NCBI GenBank assembly: GCA_021808875.1
Contig: JAKBAU010000043.1
Location: 1 to 13,685, forward strand
Origin: Pseudomonadota bacterium
Lineage (GTDB): Bacteria; Pseudomonadota; Alphaproteobacteria; Micropepsales; Micropepsaceae
Length of the DNA stretch: 13,685 nucleotides
Direction: 5' to 3'
This document shows, piece after piece, positions 7,822 to 13,685 of this stretch. The notes below the pieces were generated by a model, which saw nothing but the letters and a program-made list of their open reading frames with translations, ran no database searches and was not told the DNA's origin. The translations under genes were made by a program, and so were the position numbers. The first letter of the stretch is position 1, and each line of letters begins with the position of its first letter.

Positions 7822-9324
7822 ATGCAAATCAGCTTTTCCGCGCCCTCCACCACCAGCGGTGGTGCTCTCATCGTGGCCGCCCTTGCCGGCGGGGCCTTCA
7901 CCGCCTCGGCGGCGGAGGCCGATCGCATGGCCGGTGGGGCGCTCAAGCGCGCCCTCGAGGTCAGCCGCTTCTCTGGCAAATCGGGGCAGTCGCTGGAGAT
8001 CTTGGCACCATCAGCGGTCAAGGCCTCTCGGATCATCCTCGTTGGCCTTGGCGCTGTGGAGGAGCTTGACGGGCTCAGGGCCGAGCAGATCGCTGCGGAT
8101 GTCGTGGCGCGTCTGCTCGCTTGCGGGGAAAAGAGCGTCCACTTTGCGATCGACCGGCCGCGGGGCCTCAAACTCGGCGATGCCGAGCTTGCCGCCCACC
8201 TGGCGATGGGCGTGGAGCTGCGTGCCTACAGCTTCGACAAATATCGCACGCGGCAGCTGGAAGAACGGGCGGCAACGGTGAAGAAAGTGAGTATCGGCAC
8301 CAAGGACGTGGCCGGTGCCCGCAAGATCTGGCGTGAGTTTGCGGCGGTGGCTGAGGGAATCTGTCTGGCGCGCGACCTCGTCAATGAGCCGCCCAACGTG
8401 CTGTTCCCGGCTGAATTCGCCCGCCGGACCAAAAAACTCACAGCGCTTGGGCTCAAGGTCGAGGTTCTTGGCGCGGCACAGATGAAGAAGCTTGGCTTTG
8501 GAGCCCTGCTTGGCGTGGCCCAGGGCAGCGCCCATGAGCCGCAGCTGGTTGTGATGCAGTGGCTGGGGGCGCGCAATCGCAAGGCCCCGCCGATCGCGTT
8601 GGTTGGCAAGGGTGTCTGTTTTGATTCGGGCGGGCTGTCGCTGAAGCCGGCAGCCTCGATGATGGGCATGAAGGGCGATATGGGCGGTGCAGCCGCGGTG
8701 ACTGGAACCATGCATGCACTGGCGGCGCGCAAGGCCCGCGTCAATGCCATCGGCGTCATTGGTTTGGTTGAGAACATGCCCTCCGGCACCGCCCAGCGTC
8801 CGGATGATGTCGTGACCTCACTCTCCGGCCAAACCGTCGAGGTTCTCAACACCGATGCGGAAGGCCGACTGGTACTTGCCGATGCTCTTACCTATACCCA
8901 GCGACGCTTCAAGCCGCGGCTCCTGATCGATCTGGCGACACTGACCGGTGCCATCATGGTGTCACTCGGGGCGGAGCACGCCGGACTGTTTGCCAATGAT
9001 GATAACTTGGCCGCACAGCTGGCGCAGGCAGGTAAGCAGGAAGGCGAGCTGGTGTGGCGGATGCCGCTGTCGCCCAATTACGACAAGCTGCTCAAATCCA
9101 AGATTGCTGACATGAAGAACATCGGCAGCGGTCCCCATGCCGGTGCGATCACTGCGGCACAGTTCCTGCAGCGCTTTATCACTGACAAGCAGAGCTGGGC
9201 GCATTTGGATATTGCCGGGGTCGCCTGGCAGGATGGCGAGCAGAAGTCGCTCGCCCCGTCCTGGGGTGTCGGCTGGGGTGTGCGCATTCTCAACCGCCTG
9301 AGTAAGGACCATTACGAAGTTTAG
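7822..9324 (+). CDS. pepA: PepA, cytosolic (leucyl) aminopeptidase, M17 family
   Basis: Known role: a two-metal exopeptidase that removes N-terminal residues, often leucine, from peptides in the cytoplasm; usually a hexamer. The 500-residue product has a variable N-terminal domain (about 1-165) and a catalytic domain (about 175-495). Catalytic signatures are VGKGVCFDSGG (261-271) and the family motif NTDAEGRL (343-350). Metal ligands read K263, D268, D286, D345 and E347, with catalytic K275 and R349. Their spacing is identical to K270, D275, D293, D352, E354, K282 and R356 of E. coli PepA, so the enzyme should be active. I start at the ATG at 7822 because it has GGAG eight bases upstream and begins MQISFS. 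An in-frame ATG at 7798 would add eight residues without a ribosome binding site. holC follows 15 bases after the stop, so the two are probably co-transcribed. E. coli PepA also binds DNA; nothing here tests that. Confidence 0.96.
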   Translation: MQISFSAPSTTSGGALIVAALAGGAFTASAAEADRMAGGALKRALEVSRFSGKSGQSLEILAPSAVKASRIILVGLGAVEELDGLRAEQIAADVVARLLACGEKSVHFAIDRPRGLKLGDAELAAHLAMGVELRAYSFDKYRTRQLEERAATVKKVSIGTKDVAGARKIWREFAAVAEGICLARDLVNEPPNVLFPAEFARRTKKLTALGLKVEVLGAAQMKKLGFGALLGVAQGSAHEPQLVVMQWLGARNRKAPPIALVGKGVCFDSGGLSLKPAASMMGMKGDMGGAAAVTGTMHALAARKARVNAIGVIGLVENMPSGTAQRPDDVVTSLSGQTVEVLNTDAEGRLVLADALTYTQRRFKPRLLIDLATLTGAIMVSLGAEHAGLFANDDNLAAQLAQAGKQEGELVWRMPLSPNYDKLLKSKIADMKNIGSGPHAGAITAAQFLQRFITDKQSWAHLDIAGVAWQDGEQKSLAPSWGVGWGVRILNRLSKDHYEV

Positions 9325-9339
9325 CCCGGTGCGCTCGTC

Positions 9340-9801
9340 GTGACAGAGACGTTGTTCTATCATCTTGAGCGGCGCACGGTTGAAGGAGTGCTGCCCGAAC
9401 TGCTGGAGCGCACGCTGGCACGGGGCTGGCGGGCGCAGGTCTGCTGCGACACTGTCGAACGGGCAGAGGTGCTCGATACTTTGCTGTGGACCTATCGCGA
9501 GGACAGTTTTTTGCCGCATGCTTGCGTCGGCGATGGACTTGCCAGTGATCAGCCAATTCTCATCAGCATGCAGAGGGAGCTGGCAAACCATCCGGATGTC
9601 CTCTTTCTCGTCGGTGGGGAGATGCCGGTGTGGGACAGCCCGGAACTTGCACAGCTCAGTCGCATCGTTCTTTTGTTCGATGGCTCCGACACGACCAGGC
9701 TCGCCGCGGCCCGCGCGGCATGGAAGGCTGCCGAGGCGGCCGGTCACACCGTGACATACTGGCGCCAGAACGCGGCGGGCAAATGGCAAAAGCAAGCGTG
9801 A
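9340..9801 (+). CDS. holC: HolC, DNA polymerase III chi subunit
   Basis: Known role: chi joins the clamp-loader complex through psi and contacts single-stranded DNA-binding protein, helping the replisome hold the lagging strand. The 153-residue product is close to the usual length of about 145-150. It begins with the typical FYHLE segment (6-10), followed by an LLERTLARGWRA helix and turn (21-32). The conserved LLWTYREDSFLPH (48-60), DQPILI (70-75) and VLLFDG (110-115) segments define the family, followed by a C-terminal helix and the YWRQ end (140-143). The start is a GTG at 9340, 15 bases after the pepA stop; no strong Shine-Dalgarno sequence is visible, which fits translational coupling. 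The pepA-holC pairing is common in Proteobacteria and supports the call. Confidence 0.93.
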   Translation: MTETLFYHLERRTVEGVLPELLERTLARGWRAQVCCDTVERAEVLDTLLWTYREDSFLPHACVGDGLASDQPILISMQRELANHPDVLFLVGGEMPVWDSPELAQLSRIVLLFDGSDTTRLAAARAAWKAAEAAGHTVTYWRQNAAGKWQKQA

Positions 9802-9850
9802 AACGCGCGCGCCGTCGCCGCGGTCGCGGACTTTAGGTTCAACGAAGACA

Positions 9851-9857
9851 AAGGAGG
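9851..9857 (+). promoter_or_regulatory. Strong ribosome binding site of the permease gene
   Basis: AAGGAGG lies five bases before a GTG at 9863. It is one of the two strongest Shine-Dalgarno sequences in the window and fixes the permease start. The 61-base gap after holC is otherwise GC-rich without a T-run, so I see no terminator and read-through from holC is possible. Confidence 0.7.
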
Positions 9858-9862
9858 GGGCG

Positions 9863-11188
9863 GTGTTTAACTTGCGCGGGCGCGGACAGCTACTACGCAT
9901 ACTGGGCGTCAGCTTTGGCATAGCCGTCGCCCTCGGAAACATGATTGGCGCCGGTATCCTGCGGGCTCCCTCCGCGATCGCGGCGACCATGCCCGATGGC
10001 AGGCTGATCCTCCTTCTGTGGATCATCGGCGGGCTTCATGTCCTGTTGAGCATCAACATCCTGTCCGAACTGGGTACGGCGATTCCACAGAGTGGCGGAC
10101 CTTACCTCTATGCGCACCGCGCCTTCGGTGACATTGCCGGCCTCGTGGTGGGGTGGTCGCAATGGATGAGCAAGCTTGCGGGCATCGCCGCGACCTCGAT
10201 CGCCTGCGCTGAGTTCCTGCCGATTGTCATCCCTGCTGCGGCCCGTTACACCCTGGCCGTGGCACTCGGCGTGCAGGGCGCGCTCTATCTGCTCAATGGT
10301 GTTGGCCTGAGGCCTGGGCGAACGATGCAGGAGGCCTCCAGTCTGATCAAGACGGCGATGCTCGTGGTGTTCATCGCCGCAGCCATTGCCGTGATTGCCC
10401 CTGCCGGGCAAGCCGGCACAACCCATCTGCATGCGGCTGGAACTGCGCTGGGCTGGGCCGTGGTGATCAATGCCTATTCGCTCATTCGTGGGGCCTATTC
10501 TGGATATGATGCGCCGGTCTATTTCAGCGAGGAGAATACGTCACCGACGCGGAATATTCCGCTGTCGCTACTCTTTGGCCTCATCCTTGCCTTTGCACTG
10601 TATGTAGGCGTCAATGGCGCGCTCATTTATGTATTGGGCGTGCGGGGCGTCGCAGCAACGGCGTTACCCTTTAACACCGTACTCAATCAGTTGGGCGGCC
10701 CCTTGCCGGGAGTGATCTTTGCTCTGGGCGCGATGATTGCGGTGGCCGGCGTGGCCAATTCCGGCATCATGACGGCGCCGCGGATCCTATTTGCACTGGG
10801 TCGCGATGGACTGCTGCCCCGCTGGTTTACCGCGGTCAATGTCGGTGGCAGCCCCTATGCGGCGGTGCTGCTGACCGGGTTGTGCTCGCTGGCGCTCGCC
10901 GCCAGCGGTTCCTTCGCCACGGTCTTCGGACTCATCGCGCTCCTCGATACGGTCGGCTATGTCCTCGTCGATGCCGCCTACTTCGCGCTGCGACGCAAGG
11001 AACCGGAACTGCCGCGCCCGTTCCACGCGTATTTTCATCCTGTGGCGCCAGCGCTGCTGCTCGTCGTCGATCTCGTTCTGCTGGTTTTGTTTTCCGGCGC
11101 CAACAGTCTTGCACTCTATTTTGCGGTGGGACTGACGCTCTTATGCGTGCCTTTGGCGGTACTGGCCCGGCGCGCCCGCCAGGCATGA
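9863..11188 (+). CDS. APC-superfamily amino-acid permease, substrate unknown
   Basis: A 441-residue polytopic membrane protein with about twelve hydrophobic segments, the size and layout of the amino acid-polyamine-organocation superfamily, whose members move amino acids by proton symport or antiport across the inner membrane. The first segment contains GNMIGAGIL (25-33), the unwound glycine-rich substrate site of the family. QSGGPYLYA (76-84) in the second or third segment, EENTSPTRNIP (223-233) before the seventh, and ALGRDGLLP (311-319) after the eighth are all typical. The start is a GTG at 9863 with AAGGAGG five bases upstream. The short basic N-terminus and the basic C-terminus (RRARQA) fit cytoplasmic ends. 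Neighbours do not reveal the substrate: pepA upstream releases free amino acids, but a functional link is only a guess. It may be co-transcribed with holC or start its own transcript. Confidence 0.88.
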   Translation: MFNLRGRGQLLRILGVSFGIAVALGNMIGAGILRAPSAIAATMPDGRLILLLWIIGGLHVLLSINILSELGTAIPQSGGPYLYAHRAFGDIAGLVVGWSQWMSKLAGIAATSIACAEFLPIVIPAAARYTLAVALGVQGALYLLNGVGLRPGRTMQEASSLIKTAMLVVFIAAAIAVIAPAGQAGTTHLHAAGTALGWAVVINAYSLIRGAYSGYDAPVYFSEENTSPTRNIPLSLLFGLILAFALYVGVNGALIYVLGVRGVAATALPFNTVLNQLGGPLPGVIFALGAMIAVAGVANSGIMTAPRILFALGRDGLLPRWFTAVNVGGSPYAAVLLTGLCSLALAASGSFATVFGLIALLDTVGYVLVDAAYFALRRKEPELPRPFHAYFHPVAPALLLVVDLVLLVLFSGANSLALYFAVGLTLLCVPLAVLARRARQA

Positions 11189-11221
11189 AATTGTCGTAAC
11201 GGTTGACAGGGATCGAAAAAG

Positions 11222-11246
11222 GCGGCCCTTAGCCACAAAGGGCTGC
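11222..11246. terminator. 9-bp hairpin between permease and TPR gene; terminator-like on the minus strand
   Basis: Bases 11222-11230 pair with 11238-11246 (GCGGCCCTT against AAGGGCTGC, one G-U pair) around a seven-base loop. On the plus strand no T-run follows, so it is not a classical terminator for the permease. Read on the minus strand, the stem is followed by CTTTTTCG, which does resemble a weak intrinsic terminator, yet no minus-strand gene ends here. A perfect TTGACA at 11203-11208 lies just upstream, but no good -10 is found at the right distance. Confidence 0.4.
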
Positions 11247-11268
11247 GCGCAAAGAGACATCGCCTTCC

Positions 11269-12024
11269 ATGCCCCTCGGCTTTAGTTTTGGCACGATCAT
11301 CGTGCTTCTGATCGACTTTGCACTCAGCGCCCATGTCATGCGCAGCGGGCGCTCGTATCTTTGGATTCTGCCCATCGTGCTTTTTCCGCCCCTGGGCTGG
11401 ATTGCCTATGTGGCCTATGCCGTGGTGAGCGGTGCGGTGAGCAGCGGACAGGCGCGACGCTTTGCCGACGATATCGTCAACACCGTAGATCCCGGCAGAA
11501 GCTATCGCGAAAAGAAACGCGAGGTTGAGAAGGTTGGCTCGGTTGATTCCAAGCGGGCGCTGGCTGAGGAGTGCATCCGCCGCGGGCTGTTTCCGGACGC
11601 GATCGACCTTTATCTCAGTGCCATGGCCGGGCCATTGGGTGCGCAGGACACGGCGCTGCTCTTTGGATTGGCACGCGCCAAGCTTCTGGCCGGAGATGGC
11701 GCTGGCGCCGAAGCGGCGTTTGATGAACTCAAAAAGGCGGACCCGGTTGCCTTCAATGCAGATGCCGAACTCGATTACGCCCGCAGTCTTGCGCTACAGG
11801 GAAAGAACGAGGCCGCGCTCGCCCAATATGAAAAGATCCTGCCCAAATATCCGGGTGAGGAGGCGCGCTGTCGCTATGGCCTTTTGCTGAAGACGCTTGG
11901 ACAGGACGAGCGGGCGCGACGGGTGTTCCGCGAGATTGTCGACTCGGTGAAGGGTGCCCCCACCTATTATCGCCGCCGTCAGCGCGAATGGCTTGTCATC
12001 GCACGGCGTAATCTGTCGTCTTAG
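11269..12024 (+). CDS. Membrane-anchored PLDc_N-like protein with tetratricopeptide-like repeats, function unknown
   Basis: I do not recognise a named gene. The 251-residue product opens with two hydrophobic segments (about residues 6-22 and 30-56). The second, YLWILPIVLFPPLGWIAYV, matches the short phospholipase-D-nuclease N-terminal (PLDc_N) pattern known from the membrane anchor of cardiolipin synthases, but no HxKxxxxD catalytic domain follows. A charged linker (about 75-92, YREKKREVEKV) leads into helical pairs at about 95-122, 128-157, 165-193 and 197-226. These have tetratricopeptide character (AIDLYLSAM, GAEAAFDELKKADP, AALAQYEKILPKYP, RARRVFREIV), with a basic tail. The likely topology is two membrane passes with the repeats on one side, giving a protein-binding scaffold. 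It starts at the ATG at 11269, 80 bases after the permease, with only a weak AAGAGA upstream. Its stop lies 35 bases from the convergent ABC-F gene. Proteins of this layout occur in Proteobacteria, generally annotated only as tetratricopeptide proteins. Confidence 0.8.
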   Translation: MPLGFSFGTIIVLLIDFALSAHVMRSGRSYLWILPIVLFPPLGWIAYVAYAVVSGAVSSGQARRFADDIVNTVDPGRSYREKKREVEKVGSVDSKRALAEECIRRGLFPDAIDLYLSAMAGPLGAQDTALLFGLARAKLLAGDGAGAEAAFDELKKADPVAFNADAELDYARSLALQGKNEAALAQYEKILPKYPGEEARCRYGLLLKTLGQDERARRVFREIVDSVKGAPTYYRRRQREWLVIARRNLSS

Positions 12025-12059
12025 GGCGGCGGTGGCGCGCGCAGGACAAGAAGTGGCCC
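12025..12059. other. Short convergent spacer
   Basis: Only 35 bases separate the stop of the TPR gene from the stop of the ABC-F gene. I see no stem with a T-run on either strand, so the two transcripts may overlap or end by another mechanism. Confidence 0.5.
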
Positions 12060-13685
12060 TCAACGCACGCTCGTCAGGGCTGTCTCATAGGCTTCCTGTG
12101 CCTTCAGCCAGCGCTCTTCAGCAGCGGCCAGTTTCTTGACGGCGTCAGCCCGTTTCTTGGACACAGCGGTGCCTTTGAGCGGATCGCGGACGAAGAGAAG
12201 CGGATCGGTGAGGGCGCGGTCATATTTGGCGATCTCCTCGGAGAGGGTCGCAATCTGCCGTTCTTCGAGGTCGACCTGATCCTTGAGCGGACGCAGCTGA
12301 TTGCGCCGCTGTGCCGCGTCACGCCTGACATCTTCCTTGGAGGGGCGCGCAGCCTCACTGATCTGCACGGATGGACGGTTCTCGCCCATGAGCAGATAGC
12401 GGCGGTAATCCTCGAGATCGCCATCGAAAGTGTGAACCTGGCCATCGGCGACGAGAAGCAGGCGCTCGGCTGTCGCTTCGATCAGCCTGCGGTCGTGGCT
12501 GATGAGAATGACCGCGCCTTCAAAGTCGTTGAGTGCGGTCAGAAGGCTCTCGCGGGCATCGATGTCCAGATGATTGGTGGGCTCATCGAGGATGAGCAGA
12601 TTGGGATGATCAAGGGTCGCCAGGGCGAGCATCAGCCGGGCTCGTTCGCCGCCGGAGAGGGCGCCCACCTTGGTGGTCGCCTTGGCGGCGGAGAAGCCGA
12701 AACCGCCAAGCTGGCTCCTCAGATGCTGTTCACTTAGCCTTGGTCGCAGCAAGCCAAGAGTTTGCAATGGCGTCAGCTGTGCCTGCAGTTCTTCAAGCTG
12801 ATGCTGTGCAAAATATCCTACGCTCAGTTTGCGCGCCCGAAACAGCGTGCCCCCCATTTTGTCGAGCTTGCCGGCCATGAGCTTGGCGAGAGTGGATTTG
12901 CCGTTGCCGTTCTTGCCCAAAAGCGCGATGCGCTCGTCCGGATCGATGCGCAGGTCAAGCTGTGAGAGGATTGGTCGACCTGGTTCGTAGCCAACGCTGA
13001 CCTGCTCGAGGGTCAGCAAAGGCGGGCTGGCGTCGAACGGAGCTGGCAGCCGGATCGGCGTTACCTGCTCATCAAGCGGAATGTCGATCTCTTCCATCCG
13101 CTCGAGCATCTTGATGCGGCTCTGGGCCTGGCGGGCCTTGGAGGCCTTGTAGCGGAAGCGGTCGACGAAGGTCTGGAGGTGTTTGCGCCGTGCCTCCTGA
13201 CGTTTGGCGAAGGCAAGATCATTGGCGCGGCGCAGGGCCCGCGTCGCCGTGAAGCTGTCGTAATTGCCGCTGTAAAGCGTGAGGCGGCCATGTTCGAGGT
13301 GGAGAATGAATTCGCACACACTGTTGAGCAGGTCGCGATCATGGCTGATGAGCAGGACGCTGCCGCGATAGCGTTTCAGATAATCTTCCAGCCACAATAC
13401 GCCCTCAAGATCGAGGTAATTGGTTGGCTCGTCGAGCAGAAGCAGGTCAGGGGCAAGAAACAGGATCGCGGCAAGGGCCACGCGCATGCGCCAGCCGCCG
13501 GAAAATTCCGCACAGGGTCGCAGCTGGTCGCTGGCTGAAAACCCCAGGCCGGCGAGGATCGTCGCCGCCCGCGCTGGCGCCGCATAGGCATCGCGGGCTT
13601 CGAGGCGGCCATGGATTTCGCCCAGGCGATGGGGATCTGTGATATCTTCGGCCGCCTCCAGGAGTGCCAGCCGCTCCTGATCGGC
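12060..13685 (-). CDS. ABC-F family ATPase, YheS-like, N-terminus beyond window edge
   Basis: Known role: ABC-F proteins carry two ATPase domains in one chain, lack membrane segments, and act on the ribosome in translation or in antibiotic resistance. The frame is open from position 13685, giving 541 visible residues; about 80-100, including the first Walker A, are missing. Visible in order: end of the first ATPase domain with signature FSGGWRMR (61-68), Walker B LLLLDEPTNYLD (81-92) and ISHDR (113-117); an inter-domain linker with FVDRFRYKASKARQAQSRIKMLERM (173-197) as in YheS and eukaryotic ABCF proteins; the second domain with Walker A GKNGNGKST (257-265), signature LSGGERARL (344-352), Walker B LLILDEPTNHLD (364-375) and ISHDR (395-399). 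A charged helical C-terminal tail (about 450-541) is likely a coiled coil. Walker B glutamates are present in both domains, so both should hydrolyse ATP. YheS-type is an inference from the linker. Confidence 0.94.
   Translation of the reverse strand, partial: ADQERLALLEAAEDITDPHRLGEIHGRLEARDAYAAPARAATILAGLGFSASDQLRPCAEFSGGWRMRVALAAILFLAPDLLLLDEPTNYLDLEGVLWLEDYLKRYRGSVLLISHDRDLLNSVCEFILHLEHGRLTLYSGNYDSFTATRALRRANDLAFAKRQEARRKHLQTFVDRFRYKASKARQAQSRIKMLERMEEIDIPLDEQVTPIRLPAPFDASPPLLTLEQVSVGYEPGRPILSQLDLRIDPDERIALLGKNGNGKSTLAKLMAGKLDKMGGTLFRARKLSVGYFAQHQLEELQAQLTPLQTLGLLRPRLSEQHLRSQLGGFGFSAAKATTKVGALSGGERARLMLALATLDHPNLLILDEPTNHLDIDARESLLTALNDFEGAVILISHDRRLIEATAERLLLVADGQVHTFDGDLEDYRRYLLMGENRPSVQISEAARPSKEDVRRDAAQRRNQLRPLKDQVDLEERQIATLSEEIAKYDRALTDPLLFVRDPLKGTAVSKKRADAVKKLAAAEERWLKAQEAYETALTSVR

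Noticed and set aside
7800..7835. Possible tRNA T-arm (reverse complement reads GGTTCGACTCC)
   Set aside because: The flanking stem bases do not pair beyond two positions and no acceptor or anticodon arm is present; it overlaps the pepA ribosome binding site and start.
8011..8715. Minus-strand open frame of 234 codons opposite pepA
   Set aside because: Histidine/arginine-rich shadow of the conserved pepA catalytic domain; no ribosome binding site or family motif.
9802..9850. Terminator after holC
   Set aside because: The region is GC-rich with short self-complementary stretches around CCGCGG but no convincing stem followed by T residues.
11203..11231. Sigma-70 promoter for the TPR gene based on TTGACA
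   Set aside because: The hexamer at 16-18 bases spacing (GCCCTT, CCCTTA or CCTTAG) is a poor -10 and lies inside the hairpin stem, so I do not call a promoter.
1..13685. Mobile elements, CRISPR arrays, toxin-antitoxin or defence genes
   Set aside because: No transposase, integrase, regularly spaced repeats, terminal inverted repeats or defence-type domains were seen on either strand; every large frame is explained by housekeeping families or the unknown TPR protein.

Overview
The window is GC-rich, densely coded chromosomal DNA, almost certainly from an alphaproteobacterium. The evidence is the gene order, the frequent GTG starts, and a core run matching the conserved lptF-lptG-lptD-surA-pdxA-rsmA cluster of Proteobacteria, set divergently from a pepA-holC pair. 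I cannot name the genus. I see no mobile element, integrase, CRISPR array, rRNA or tRNA, and no frameshifted gene. All protein families here are known.

Left block, minus strand (positions 7656 down to 1): six genes in the order lptF, lptG, lptD, surA, pdxA, rsmA. They are packed tightly: a 4-base overlap (lptF/lptG), a 2-base gap (lptG/lptD), one 90-base gap (lptD/surA), then 23- and 26-base overlaps (surA/pdxA, pdxA/rsmA). LptF and LptG form the inner-membrane permease that extracts lipopolysaccharide, LptD is the outer-membrane channel that receives it, and SurA is the periplasmic chaperone that helps outer-membrane proteins such as LptD fold. PdxA (vitamin B6 synthesis) and RsmA (16S rRNA dimethylation) follow, as in enterobacteria. 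RsmA runs off the left edge.

Centre, plus strand (7822 to 12024): after a 165-base divergent spacer come pepA (leucyl aminopeptidase) and holC (chi subunit of DNA polymerase III, 15 bases after pepA). An APC-superfamily amino-acid permease follows with a strong ribosome binding site. Last is a small membrane-anchored protein with a PLDc_N-like N-terminus and tetratricopeptide-like repeats, whose function I do not know. A 9-bp hairpin sits between the permease and the TPR gene.

Right edge, minus strand (13685 down to 12060): the C-terminal four-fifths or so of an ABC-F ATPase of YheS type, a ribosome-associated family without membrane segments, convergent with the TPR gene across 35 bases.

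The main points worth a second look are the reduced cysteine set of LptD, a second parvulin-like region in SurA that looks degenerate, the uncertain start of surA with a hairpin at the putative GTG, the uncharacterised PLDc_N/TPR protein, and the 11222-11246 hairpin, which resembles a terminator only on the strand opposite to its neighbouring genes. I did not find a convincing undescribed system.
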